Origin: Iamia sp. SCSIO 61187
GTDB lineage: Bacteria; Actinomycetota; Acidimicrobiia; Acidimicrobiales; Iamiaceae
Length of the DNA: 64,000 nucleotides
Reading direction: 5' to 3'
Assembly: GCF_019443745.1 (NCBI RefSeq)
Contig: NZ_CP050948.1
Location: forward strand, 2,670,001-2,734,000
The position numbers and the translations under genes were made by a program. Below the pieces are notes generated by a model. It did not search any database. It saw only the letters and a program-made list of their open reading frames with translations, and was not told the origin of the DNA. Shown in pieces: positions 9,186-18,500 of the stretch (within the stretch, counting starts at the first letter, position 1; each line of letters starts with the position of its first letter).

Positions 9186-10004
9186 ATGCCCACCACCACC
9201 GCACCCACCCCGTGGATCACCGCCGACCACTCGGCCGTCCGCACCCGATCCGACGACGTCCGAGCCATCCCCGCCGCCCTGCGGAGCGAGTGGATCAAGC
9301 TCACCGCCCTCCGGGCCAACACGGTGATCCTCGCCCTGACCGCGGCGATCAGTGCCGTCATCGCCGGTGTCCTGGCGTCGACGGCCACCGACCCGACGCT
9401 CACTGCCTCCGAGCTGTTCATCTACCCGCTCCCACTCGTGGCCGTCCTCGCCACCGTCACGGGGGTCCTCATGTTCACCGGCGAGGCCCAGCACGGCACC
9501 CTGGCCGTCGCCCTCGCCGCCCGCCCGGCCCGCTGGGTGATCGTGACGGCCAAGACGACGACGGCGACGGCGACCGGGCTGATCCTCGGCGCCATCGGCA
9601 TGGTCGCCGGGTTCGGCGGGGCCGCGGCGGGGGGCGTCGACCTCGGGAGCGCGTCCGCCCTCGCGTCCCGCGCCCTGTGGGCCCTGCTGTACATCGCCCT
9701 GGCCGCCCTGCTCGGGCTGGGTGTGGGGATGATCGTCCGTCACAGTGCGGCCGCCATCTCCGGCCTCCTCATGTGGTCGTTCGTGATCGAGAGCCTCTTC
9801 GCCCCGGCGCTCCCCGAGGGTGTCCGCCACCTCCTCCCCTTCAGCGCGGGCTACCGCCTCCTCGACGCCGGGCCGAGCTTCGAGCCTCCCGTGGTCATCG
9901 CCACCGAGCTGGCCCGGCCGCAGTACGCCCTCATCTTCGGGGGCTACGCCGTGGCCAGCCTGGCCATCGGGACGCTGCTCCTCTACCGGCGCGACGCCAG
10001 CTGA
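9186..10004 (+). CDS. ABC-2 type transporter permease
   Basis: The 272-residue protein has a cytoplasmic N-terminus with the LRSEWIKLTALRAN motif typical of ABC-2 permeases and about six hydrophobic spans (first near 45-65, last near 245-265). It is the membrane partner of the ATPase at 8242. The ATG at 9186 has AAGGA nine bases upstream; a longer frame reaching back to 8733 would lie antiparallel to the ATPase reading frame and is rejected. The gene ends 19 bp before the convergent acyl-CoA dehydrogenase. Confidence 0.9.
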   Translation: MPTTTAPTPWITADHSAVRTRSDDVRAIPAALRSEWIKLTALRANTVILALTAAISAVIAGVLASTATDPTLTASELFIYPLPLVAVLATVTGVLMFTGEAQHGTLAVALAARPARWVIVTAKTTTATATGLILGAIGMVAGFGGAAAGGVDLGSASALASRALWALLYIALAALLGLGVGMIVRHSAAAISGLLMWSFVIESLFAPALPEGVRHLLPFSAGYRLLDAGPSFEPPVVIATELARPQYALIFGGYAVASLAIGTLLLYRRDAS

Positions 10005-10023
10005 TCGCGCTGGGCCCGTTCGC

Positions 10024-11307
10024 TCAGCCGCGACGACCGGTGAAGTACTTCTTCCAGTTCTCGGCGGCCGTCGCCAGCTCGGGCCGGTCGGCGAAGACGG
10101 GCTGCATCTTCTCCCAGGCCTGCTCCTGCTTGTACGGGATGAACTCCCGCGGGAAGTAGCCCTCGTGGGGCCGGTAGCCCTTCAGGATGCGGCGGGCGAC
10201 GGTGGCCTTGTGCACCTCGTCGGCCCCGTCGGCCAGGCCCATGGTGGGGGCCGAGGCGTACATGTCCTGGAGCGGCGTGAGGTTCGTCGTCCCCAGCGAT
10301 CCGTGGATGTGGAGGGCGTCGAAGCTGATCTCCCGCAGGACCCGGGCCATGGTGAACTTCACGCCGGCGATGTCGGTCCGGGCCTCCTGGGTGGAGGTCT
10401 GGTCGATCTTCCACGCCGTCTCGAGCACGTAGAGCCGCAGCATCTTGAGCTTGACGTAGGACTCGGCGATCTTCTCCTGCACCATCTGGTGCTCGCCGAT
10501 GATGGCCCCGTGCGACTCCCGGGACAGGGCCCGCTCGCACATCATGTCGAGGGCCAGGGTGCACTGGGCGATGGTGCGCATGGCGTGGTGGATGCGCCCG
10601 CCGCCGAGGCGACGCTGGGCCAGGATCTTGGCCCCGTCCTCGGGGCCGAGGAGGTGGTCGAGGGGGACGCGCACGTCGGTGTACTTGATGTGGTTGTGGT
10701 TCCGGGGCTCCGGCATGATCTCGACGCCCGGCGTCTCCCGGGGCACCACGAACATCCCGTTGGTGCACATGACGAAGAGGATGTCGGCGACCCGGCCGGC
10801 GGAGGTGAACCACTTCTCGCCGTTGATGACCCACTCGTCGCCGTCGCGCACGGCGTGGGTCTTGAACAGGTTGGGGTCCGAGCCGCCCTGGGGCTCGGTC
10901 ATGGAGTAGGCCGAGAACATCTCCTGGTTCAGGAGGGGCTCGAGCCACCGCTTCTTCTGCTCCTCGGTGCCGTAGGCGGCCAGCATCTCCATGTTGCCGG
11001 TGTCCGGGGCGGCGGCGCCGAACAGCTGGGGGGCGGCCGGGTAGCGGCCGAGGATCTCGTTGACGAGCGCCAGCTTCAGCTGGCCGAGGCCGGGTCCGCC
11101 CAGCTCCTCGTCGAGGAACAGCGCCCACAGCCCCTGGTCCCTGACCTCCTGCTGGAGCTCCTTGACGTAGGCCCGCACGGCGGGGTCGGGCAGCCGCACG
11201 GCGTGGGGGAAGACGTGCCCGAGGGGCTCGACCTTCTCCTCGCAGAACTGCTGGATCCAGTCCAGCTTCTGCTGGAACTCGGGGTCGGTCGAGAAGTCCC
11301 ACGCCAT
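10024..11307 (-). CDS. Acyl-CoA dehydrogenase family flavoprotein
   Basis: The 427-residue protein has the three-part acyl-CoA dehydrogenase layout. The FAD/substrate segment reads YSMTEPQGGSDP and INGEKWFTS, the C-terminal helical domain carries RLGGGRIHHAMRTIAQC, and near the end is HGSLGTTNLTPLQDMY. Enzymes of this group oxidise acyl-CoA thioesters to enoyl-CoA with FAD. The ATG at 11307 has a strong AGGAGG eight bases upstream. It lies 34 bp downstream of a TetR gene in the same direction, and an AATGC-N4-GCATT inverted repeat in that gap may be the regulator's site. The chain length it prefers cannot be predicted. Confidence 0.92.
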   Translation of the reverse strand: MAWDFSTDPEFQQKLDWIQQFCEEKVEPLGHVFPHAVRLPDPAVRAYVKELQQEVRDQGLWALFLDEELGGPGLGQLKLALVNEILGRYPAAPQLFGAAAPDTGNMEMLAAYGTEEQKKRWLEPLLNQEMFSAYSMTEPQGGSDPNLFKTHAVRDGDEWVINGEKWFTSAGRVADILFVMCTNGMFVVPRETPGVEIMPEPRNHNHIKYTDVRVPLDHLLGPEDGAKILAQRRLGGGRIHHAMRTIAQCTLALDMMCERALSRESHGAIIGEHQMVQEKIAESYVKLKMLRLYVLETAWKIDQTSTQEARTDIAGVKFTMARVLREISFDALHIHGSLGTTNLTPLQDMYASAPTMGLADGADEVHKATVARRILKGYRPHEGYFPREFIPYKQEQAWEKMQPVFADRPELATAAENWKKYFTGRRG

Positions 11308-11323
11308 GGCTGCGCCTCCTGAT

Positions 11324-11337
11324 AATGCGAGTGCATT
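11324..11337. promoter_or_regulatory. Inverted repeat, candidate TetR operator
   Basis: AATGC-GAGT-GCATT lies in the 34-bp gap between the TetR gene and the acyl-CoA dehydrogenase gene. A five-base arm is short, so this is only a plausible operator. Its place directly ahead of the dehydrogenase ribosome site would allow local repression. Confidence 0.35.
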
Positions 11338-11341
11338 TACC

Positions 11342-11953
11342 TTAGCGGCGGAGCAGGCGCTTCGTCTGGTCCGACACCGGGGCGGCCAGCAACGCCGTGA
11401 CCAGGTCGGTCAGGTGGCTGGTGAACAGGCGGTGGTCTCGGCGGCCCGTCCGGGAGCGACGGGCCAGCTCCGACACGGTGAAGCGGAGCGAGTCGAAGCG
11501 CCGGTGCAGCCGGACCGCCTCGGGGCTCAGCAGCGGCTGGGCCAGGTCCCGCCACCGGCCGTAGCTCGAGCCGGCCAGGGCGTCGAGGTCGAAGGTGGGG
11601 TTGGGCCGGTTGAACAGGTCGGCGCAGAGCTGGAGGTAGCCCGGGCCCCCGTCGACGTCGAGCTCGGCGGCCAGCGGCCGGACCAGCGCCGCGCACAGGG
11701 CGCGGAGGTCGCTCCCGCCCTCGGACTCGTAGGCGTCGAGCAGGTCGTGGCGGCGGGCCTCGATGGCGACGTCGTGCTTCTCGAGCACCGCCCGGATCAG
11801 GCCCGTCCGGCCCCCGAAGTGGTACTGGATGGCGCTGGCGTTGGTGGAGCCGGCCGCGGTGTTGATCTCGCGGAGGCTGACCACGTCCGAGCCGCGCTCG
11901 GCGAACAGCCGCTCCGCCGCGCTGATGAGGTGGTCGCGGACGGGGCTGGACAT
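11342..11953 (-). CDS. TetR-family transcriptional regulator
   Basis: The 203-residue protein begins MSSPVRDHLISAAERLFAER, followed by a TetR helix-turn-helix (VSLREINTAAGSTNASAIQYHFG, about 27-50) and an all-helical ligand domain. Family members are dimeric repressors released by a small ligand, here perhaps an acyl-CoA because the next gene is an acyl-CoA dehydrogenase. The frame extends upstream to 12040, but the ATG at 11953 fits the family N-terminus. A TAGAAC box lies seven bases before it. Its start codon shares CATG with the only canonical start of the divergent DUF202 gene. Confidence 0.88.
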   Translation of the reverse strand: MSSPVRDHLISAAERLFAERGSDVVSLREINTAAGSTNASAIQYHFGGRTGLIRAVLEKHDVAIEARRHDLLDAYESEGGSDLRALCAALVRPLAAELDVDGGPGYLQLCADLFNRPNPTFDLDALAGSSYGRWRDLAQPLLSPEAVRLHRRFDSLRFTVSELARRSRTGRRDHRLFTSHLTDLVTALLAAPVSDQTKRLLRR

Positions 11954-12425
11954 GGCGCCCGTTCTACTGACTGCGACGGGCCGGGGGACGGAGGCCGGGG
12001 CCCGCGCCGTACGATCGAGCGTCATCGACGAGAGCGACACCGCCGGATCCCCGAAGCGCCCGACCCGGTCGGGTCGCTGGTGGCCCGACGACGACGTCGG
12101 CGAGGAGCCCGACTACCGGTTCTCGCTGGCGAACGAGCGCACCTTCCTGGCCTGGGTCCGGACCTCGCTGGCCCTGCTGGCCGGCGGGGTGGCCCTGCAC
12201 GAGTTCGTCGAGCCGTTCTCCGTCGCCGGCGGGCGCCGGATCCTGGCCCTGACGGCGATCGCCACCAGTGCCGCCGCCGTCATCCTGGCCTACCGCCGGT
12301 GGGTCGCGTCCCAGCGGGCCATGCGCCTGCTCAAGCCCCTGCCCACCCACCTCGGGGTGCCCCTCGTCGCCGGGCTGATCACGCTGCTCGCCGCCGGGTC
12401 CGCCGCCCTGGTGCTGATCTCGTGA
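11952..12425 (+). CDS. DUF202 (YidH-like) small membrane protein, start uncertain
   Basis: The conserved core (DYRFSLANERTFLAWVRTSLALLAGGVAL, from about 12115) is the DUF202 signature. Three hydrophobic spans follow, with a charged YRRWVASQRAMR loop between spans two and three. The family is found in bacterial inner membranes and its role is unknown. The only canonical in-frame start is the ATG at 11952, which overlaps the start of the divergent TetR gene. A TACGAT box at 12010-12015 suggests transcription starts near 12022, where the frame reads GTC ATC with no ATG/GTG/TTG, so the real N-terminus may be shorter and use a rare codon. It overlaps the next small gene by GTGA. Confidence 0.75.
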   Translation: MAPVLLTATGRGTEAGARAVRSSVIDESDTAGSPKRPTRSGRWWPDDDVGEEPDYRFSLANERTFLAWVRTSLALLAGGVALHEFVEPFSVAGGRRILALTAIATSAAAVILAYRRWVASQRAMRLLKPLPTHLGVPLVAGLITLLAAGSAALVLIS

Positions 12426-12715
12426 ACCCGACGCAGCAGGCGCGCACCGTCCAGGCCTGGTCCCGCACGTGCAGCGCCACGATCGTCCTGGTCCTCGTCG
12501 GGGCGCGCCTCGCGTTCGTCCGGGGCGTCGGGCCCGGCGTCGTGGCCGTCGTCGTCCTGGTGGCGGCGGCCGCCATCGCCGAGCTCGGCCACCGCCGCGC
12601 CGGGCTCATCGTCGGCACGACCCCGCCGCCCGCCCTCCACGGGGGGACGGCGCTCGCGCTGGTGGGCACCGTGCTCGTCGCCGACGTCCTCGGGATCGTG
12701 CTCCTCTTCAGCTGA
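12422..12715 (+). CDS. Second DUF202-like small membrane protein
   Basis: A 97-residue protein with three hydrophobic segments and the compact layout of DUF202 partners: a Gln/Thr/Arg N-terminus, span one (ATIVLVLVGARLAFV), span two (VAVVVLVAAAAIAEL) and span three (LALVGTVLVADVLGIVLLF). The GTG at 12422 overlaps the stop of the preceding DUF202 gene (GTGA), indicating coupled translation. Pairs of DUF202 proteins side by side are common in actinobacteria. No function is known. Confidence 0.75.
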   Translation: MNPTQQARTVQAWSRTCSATIVLVLVGARLAFVRGVGPGVVAVVVLVAAAAIAELGHRRAGLIVGTTPPPALHGGTALALVGTVLVADVLGIVLLFS

Positions 12716-12766
12716 GCCGCGGCTCCGCGCCCGCGCTCCCCGGCGCCTCGACCGCAGGAGCGGCCC

Positions 12767-13396
12767 TCATCCCGGCCCCTCGTTCGTCGCGCGCAGCCGG
12801 CCGGCGACCCAGGTGAAGGGCTGGTCCGCGTCGCCCGGCGTGTGGTGGACCTCTCGGCGCGCGGCGACGACGTCGACGGCGGCCGGTCCACCGAGGAGCT
12901 CGACCACGTCGTCGCCGTCGTGGCGGCGGACCGGGAGGCCGGAGCAGTGGGTCGGCCCATCGGGGGCGAAGGTCCCGATGACGAACGCGCCGCCCGGCGG
13001 GAGCGAGCGGCGCATGAGCCGGACGTAGGCGGCACGGTCCGCGTCGTCGGTGAGGAAGTGGAGGACGGCGCGGTCGTGCCAGAGGTCCCATCGGCGGGGA
13101 GGGTCCCAGGCGAGGAGGTCGGCCTGGACGAGAGACACCCCGTGGGCGTGTCCGAGGCGGGCCCGGGTCGTGGCCAGGGCCACGGGCGAGACGTCGACGA
13201 CCGTGACATCGCCGTGTCCCCTCGCGATGAGGTGGTCGACGAGCACCGAGGCGCCGCCCCCCACGTCGACGACGGCGGCTGCGGGCGAGGTGCTGAGGGC
13301 GTCGATCAGCTCGAGCGAGACCACCGGGACCGCCTGGTACCACGAGACGCCCTCGGCTCCCGACGATCGGTACCTCTCGTCCCAGTGCACGCTCAT
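12767..13396 (-). CDS. Class I SAM-dependent methyltransferase
   Basis: The 209-residue protein starts MSVHWDERYRSSGAEGVSWYQ, typical of small thiopurine/tellurite-type methyltransferase-like proteins, then has motif I VVDVGGGASVLVD (about 41-53), the acidic motif VTVVDVSPVAL, motif IV DLWHDRAVLHFL and the post-motif RSLPPGGAFVIGTF. It probably methylates a small molecule, possibly a metalloid or thiol given its partners. Its ATG overlaps the stop of the MFS gene (ATGA, 13393-13396), so it is the third gene of the ArsR-rhodanese operon. Confidence 0.85.
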   Translation of the reverse strand: MSVHWDERYRSSGAEGVSWYQAVPVVSLELIDALSTSPAAAVVDVGGGASVLVDHLIARGHGDVTVVDVSPVALATTRARLGHAHGVSLVQADLLAWDPPRRWDLWHDRAVLHFLTDDADRAAYVRLMRRSLPPGGAFVIGTFAPDGPTHCSGLPVRRHDGDDVVELLGGPAAVDVVAARREVHHTPGDADQPFTWVAGRLRATNEGPG

Positions 13397-14685
13397 CGGG
13401 TCCCGCTCCCCGCCAGGGCCGGCTCCGGCCGGTCGGTGTCGTCGGCCAACCGCTCGGCATCGACCGCGAGGGCGACGATGGGGACGATCGCCAGGGCGAC
13501 GACGCCCCCCAGGGCGGCGAGGAACCCGTAGGACGCGCCCGTCACGACGAAGCCCGATCCCAGACCGGCACCGGACCCGGCGACGGCGATGCACAGGTCG
13601 ACCGCGCCCTGGGTGCGGGCCCGGATGGCGAGGGGGAGACCGCTGAGGATCGAGGTGCCGGCGACGAGCCCGAGGTTCCACCCCAACCCCAGGACGGCGA
13701 GGGCGATCGCCAGGCCGACGACGGAGCCGACGGGCATCACCGCGGCGAGGATCCCCGCGAGCAGGAGCATCATCCCGGAGCCGAAGCCGAGGGCCCGGGC
13801 GCCCAGCCGGTCGACCAGCGCGCCCGAGAGGGGCGAGGGGAGGTACATCCCGGCGATGTGGGCGGCGATCACCACGCCGGTCGCGCCGACGCCGTGACCG
13901 TGGTGCTTCATGTGGATCGGCGTCATCGTCATGATCGCCACCATCACGATCTGGGTGATGACCATGACCGCTCCTCCGGCGACGACGGCCCGCGCCGGCC
14001 AGGTTGCCGGCGCCGGCGCCGGCGCCGGATCGGCCGTCCCGACCTCCGCCGGCGTCGCGTCGGTGGCGAGCTGGCGGGCCAGGAGCAGGGGGTCCGGGCG
14101 CAGGCGGGTGACGAGCACCAGACCGGCGGCGCCGTAGGCGACCGCGGCGAGGATGAACGGTCCGGCCAGGCGCGGGACGTCGATCGCCTCGGCGAGGCCA
14201 CCCATCGGTGTCACCAGGTTGGGGCCGACGACGGCGCCGAGCGTCGTGGCCACCAGCACCGTGCTGACCGCCCGACCGCGGCGCGCGGGGAGGGCCAGGT
14301 CGGCGCCGGCGTAGCGGGCCTGGAGGTTCGTGGCGGTGCCGGCGCCGTAGACGAGCAGGGCGACGAGGAGCAGTGGGGCCGAGTCGATGGCCGCTGCCAC
14401 CACGATGACGGCAGCCCCGGTGGCACCGACCGCGTACCCGACCGCCAGCCCGGGGCGCCGTCCGTGCCGGTTCGAGATCCGACCGACGGTGACCGCCGCG
14501 GCCGCCGAGCCGATCGTGAAGAGGGCCGACGGGATGCCCGCCAGGCTGGTCGTCCCGAGCATGTCCTCGGCGAGGAGGGCCCCGACCGTGACTCCGGCGG
14601 CGAGACCCGCCCCCGACAGCACCTGGGCGAGGACGAGCGTCCTCAGGGTGTGGCGCTGGTGGGACGACTCCGACGCCCCGCTCAC
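13393..14685 (-). CDS. MFS transporter
   Basis: The 430-residue protein has about twelve hydrophobic spans and the MFS loop-2 signature in GRISNRHGRRPGLAVGY (about residues 68-84). The loop between halves (about residues 190-220) is Ala/Pro-rich. It ends two bases into the methyltransferase gene and begins inside the end of the ArsR-rhodanese gene (ATGA at both joints), so all three are co-translated. Regulator, exporter and methyltransferase together suggest export or detoxification of a toxic ion or small molecule, but the substrate is not shown by sequence. Confidence 0.87.
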   Translation of the reverse strand: MSGASESSHQRHTLRTLVLAQVLSGAGLAAGVTVGALLAEDMLGTTSLAGIPSALFTIGSAAAAVTVGRISNRHGRRPGLAVGYAVGATGAAVIVVAAAIDSAPLLLVALLVYGAGTATNLQARYAGADLALPARRGRAVSTVLVATTLGAVVGPNLVTPMGGLAEAIDVPRLAGPFILAAVAYGAAGLVLVTRLRPDPLLLARQLATDATPAEVGTADPAPAPAPATWPARAVVAGGAVMVITQIVMVAIMTMTPIHMKHHGHGVGATGVVIAAHIAGMYLPSPLSGALVDRLGARALGFGSGMMLLLAGILAAVMPVGSVVGLAIALAVLGLGWNLGLVAGTSILSGLPLAIRARTQGAVDLCIAVAGSGAGLGSGFVVTGASYGFLAALGGVVALAIVPIVALAVDAERLADDTDRPEPALAGSGTR

Positions 14686-15335
14686 GCCGCCGCCCCGGGC
14701 TCCAGCGCGACACCGTCAGCCACCCACTCGGCGACACCGTCCTCCGAGGCGCGAGCGGCGAAGCCCCGATCGCGCAGCAGCCGGGCGGCGTCGTGGGAGA
14801 GGAGGCAGTGCCGCCCGCGGCAGTAGGCGACGATCTCGACGTCCGCGGGGACCTCGTCGAGGCGACCGAGGAGCTCCGCCAACGGGATCGACAGCGCGCC
14901 AGGCAGGTGACGAGCGGCGAACTCGTCGTCGGGACGGACGTCGAGCACCACGACCCGACCGGCGGCCGACGCCTCGAGCAGCTCGGAGCGCGACATCGAG
15001 ACGAGGTCGTCGGACGGCAGGGCGGCGGCCACCTCGGCCCGGACCTCGGGGCGATGCGCTTCGGCGACGCGGCACAGCGTGGTCAGCAGCGACGCCACGT
15101 CGTCACCCGCCAAGCGGTAGATGACGCGCGTCCCGTCCCGCTGGGACGCGACCAGCCCGGCGGCCCGGAGCGTCTGGAGGTGGGCCGAGGCCGTCGTGAG
15201 GTTCAGGCCGGCGATCCCCGCGAGGTCCTGCACCCCCCGCTCCCCCTGGGCCAGGAGCTGGAGCATCTTCAGACGGGAGCCGTTCCCGAGCGCCTGTCCG
15301 GTGCGAGCGATCGCGTCGAACACCTCTTGCTCCAC
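14682..15335 (-). CDS. ArsR-family regulator fused to a rhodanese domain
   Basis: In 217 residues, an N-terminal ArsR winged helix (LGNGSRLKMLQLLAQGERGVQ and LNLTTASAHLQTLRAAGLV) is followed by a C-terminal rhodanese domain with VVLDVRPDDEFAARHLPGA and an active-site loop YCRGRHC. Family members sense metals, sulfane sulfur or reactive species through cysteines and release DNA. Start: the GTG at 15335 has an excellent AAGGAGG six bases upstream; the frame continuing to 16256 is not supported. The gene heads an operon with the MFS and methyltransferase genes. A perfect palindrome overlapping its promoter (15356-15369) indicates autoregulation. Confidence 0.92.
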   Translation of the reverse strand: MEQEVFDAIARTGQALGNGSRLKMLQLLAQGERGVQDLAGIAGLNLTTASAHLQTLRAAGLVASQRDGTRVIYRLAGDDVASLLTTLCRVAEAHRPEVRAEVAAALPSDDLVSMSRSELLEASAAGRVVVLDVRPDDEFAARHLPGALSIPLAELLGRLDEVPADVEIVAYCRGRHCLLSHDAARLLRDRGFAARASEDGVAEWVADGVALEPGAAA

Positions 15336-15355
15336 GCCCGACCTCCTTGTTCCAT

Positions 15356-15372
15356 TGATCCGTGGATCATAG
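15356..15372 (-). promoter_or_regulatory. Promoter and palindromic operator of the ArsR-rhodanese operon
   Basis: TGATCC-GT-GGATCA (15356-15369) is a perfect 14-bp palindrome. On the minus strand it overlaps TATGAT (15372-15367), a near-consensus -10 box, so the transcription start would fall inside or just after the palindrome. This is the usual geometry for an ArsR repressor blocking polymerase. No convincing -35 is visible. Confidence 0.7.
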
Positions 15373-15536
15373 GAGGATCGGGTGGGCGTTGCGAGCGGCC
15401 GGCGACGATCACCGGGGCGCCGGCACCGGGGCTCCAGGGCTGCCGGACCTGGCCCGGTCGGGTCGACCGTCCGAGCGGTGGGGCCGGCTCGCTCGATCCC
15501 CGAGAGGGACCGAGCGAGCTCGTAGCGTTCGCCCGA

Positions 15537-18500
15537 GTGGAGGAGCTGCCGCCAGGCCTGTACGAGGTCCTCGTCACCAAGGGGCTGAGGGCACGCCTCG
15601 ACGCGCTGGCCGACGCCGTGCCGACCGTGCAGCGCGCGCTCCACGCGGCGGAGACGCCGGATCGGGTGGCGTGGCACCTCGGCCGCGAGATCGAGCGGGC
15701 CCTGTCCGACGTTCCGGACAAGGAGCGGGCACGGGTCGGCATCGAGGTGGCGCGGGCGCTGATCGACCGGCTGGGCGAGCTGGTCGAGGTCGATCCCGGA
15801 ACCGCGCCGGTCGACCCCGGGACCGTGCTCGAAGCGATCCTGGGACGACGACCCGACGGCAGCCCCGCACCCGTCCCCCAGCCGCTCATCCCCCTGCTCG
15901 ACACGACCCTGCTCACGAACGCACCTGGCGAGCCGAACCTCTGGAACCAGCTGCGATCCGAGATCGCCTCGTCCGATCGGATCGACGTCGTGATGGCATT
16001 CATCCGCCGGAGCGGCATCGCACCCCTCGTCGATGCGCTGCGTCGCCATTGCGCCGAAGGTGGACAGCTCCGGGTTCTCACCACGACCTACACGGGCTCG
16101 ACCGAGCAGGCCGCGCTGGAGCAGCTCATCGACCTGGGCGCGGACGTGCGCGTCTCCTACGACCTGAGCACGACACGCCTCCACGCCAAGGCGTGGGTGT
16201 TCCACCGGGTGTCCGGGTTCTCGACGGCCTACGTCGGGTCGTCGAACCTCACGCACTCGGCGCAGGTCACGGGCATCGAGTGGAACGTGCGGACCTCAGC
16301 CGCCCGCAACCCTGACGTGATCGCCAAGTTCGGGGCGGTGTTCGACAGCTACTGGGCGGGTGACGACCACCGGCGGTACGACGCCGCGGAGTTCGTCGAC
16401 GAGCAGGTCCGCGCCGGGCGCACGGACTCGGGGCCCCATGTGATCCTCAGCCCCATCGAGCTGCGGCCACTCCCCTTCCAGGAGCGACTCCTCGAGCTGG
16501 TCGAGGTGTCCAGGAAGCAGGGCCACCGACGGAACCTGCTCGTCTCGGCCACCGGCACGGGAAAGACGGTGATGGCGGCGCTGGACTACAGCGGGCTCGT
16601 GGAGCGGCTCGAACGGTCGCGCCTGATGTTCATCGCCCATCGCGAGGAGATCCTCGACCAGTCGCTCGCCACTTTCCGCTACGCCCTTCGGGACCCGTCC
16701 TTCGGTGAGAAGTGGGTGGGCGGCGCTCGACCGACGCGGTTCGAGCACGTCTTCGCGTCGATCCAGAGCCTCAACGCGTCGGACATCGACGTACTGCCAC
16801 CGGACCACTTCGACGTGGTGATCATCGACGAGTTCCACCACGCAGCCGCCGCCTCGTACGAGAAGGTGCTCGACCACCTCGACCCGGCCGAGCTGGTCGG
16901 CCTCACCGCGACGCCCGAGCGCAGCGACGGGCTGCCGATCCTGCACTGGTTCGACGATCGCATCGCCGCGGAGCTGCGCCTCTGGGACGCCATCGATCAG
17001 CAACACCTCGTCCCCTTCCTCTACTACGGCGTCCACGACGGACTCGACCTGCGCGACGTGCCCTGGAAGCGGGGGCGGGGTTACGACGTCGAAGCGCTGT
17101 CCAACCGGTACACGAGCTCGGACGCCTGGGCTCGACTCGTCCTCAAGCAGCTCGACCAGCACACCGACGCCGCGTCGATGCGCTGCCTCGGGTTCTGCGT
17201 GAGCGTCGACCACGCCCGCTTCATGGCCCGCCACTTCACCGACGCCGGGATCCCGTCGGTCGCCGTGTGGGGAGACAGTCCCCGGGCCGACCGAGAGGCC
17301 GCGCTGCGCGGCCTCGCCCAGGGGGCCGTGAGAGCTGTCTTCTCGGTCGACCTGTTCAACGAAGGTGTCGATGTCCCCACAGTCGACACCGTCCTCATGC
17401 TCCGCCCCACGGAGAGCCCGGTGCTCTTCCTCCAGCAGCTCGGGCGCGGGCTGCGCAAGGCGAAGGACAAGGCGCACTGCACGGTCCTCGACTTCGTCGG
17501 CACGCACCGCAAGGAGTTCCGCTTCGACCGGCGCTACCGGGCCCTGCTCGGCGGCACCCGGCGTGACGTCGAGCGAGCGGTGCAGATGCAGTTCCCGTTC
17601 CTGCCGGCGGGTTGCAACATGCAGCTCGACGAGAAGTCCGCCGAGGTCGTCCTCCGCAGCCTCCGCGAGGCGATCCCGACCCGGTGGACGGCACGGCTCG
17701 ACGAGCTCCGCTCGCTCAGGCAGGTCCGCCCCGACATCGACCTCGCCGGGTTCCTCGACGAGTCAGGTCTCGCCCTCGACGACCTCTACGCCAACAACCG
17801 AAGCTGGTCCGAGCTGCTCGACGCCGCCGGAGCCCCGGTCCGGGCTCCGGGCACCGACGAGACGGCTCTGCGGCGAGCGATCGGTCGGCAGCTCCACGTC
17901 GACGATGCCGAACGCATCGCCGCCTACCGAGCGTTCCTCGCCTCCGACGCTCCTCCGCGGGCGAGCGAGCTCCCCGAGCGGACGCGACGACTGCTCCACA
18001 TGCTCGTCGCGTCGGTCACCGACCAGGCGATCACCAAGGACCTCTCCCTCCAGGCCGCAGCGGAGCTGTTGTGGGCCCACCCACAGGTCGTGGCCGAGCT
18101 GGGCGAGCTGTTCGGGATCCTCGACAGCCAGGTGGACCACCTGCACGAGGCTCTCGCCACCCACCCCGACGCGCCCCTGCAGGTCCACGCCCGGTACAGC
18201 CGGATCGAGATCCTCGCCGCCATGGGCCTCGGCGCCGGCCGGGCGAAGATCGCGTCCTGGCAGAGCGGGGTCTACGAGGCGAAGCCGGCGAGCTCCGAGC
18301 TGTTCGCCTTCACCCTCGACAAGACCAGTGGCGCGTTCTCCCCCTCGACCCGCTACCGCGACTACGCCATCAGCCGCTCGCTCATCCACTGGGAGAGCCA
18401 GTCGATCACGCGCGCCGACAGCCCGACGGGCCTGCGCTACCGGAACCACGAACGCGACGGACGCACGATCCTGCTCTTCACCCGCGAGCGCGCCGATGAC

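Noticed and set aside
14793-15536. Upstream extension of the helicase frame through the ArsR gene
   Set aside because: It is antisense to ArsR-rhodanese, and the helicase N-terminus is complete from GTG 15537.
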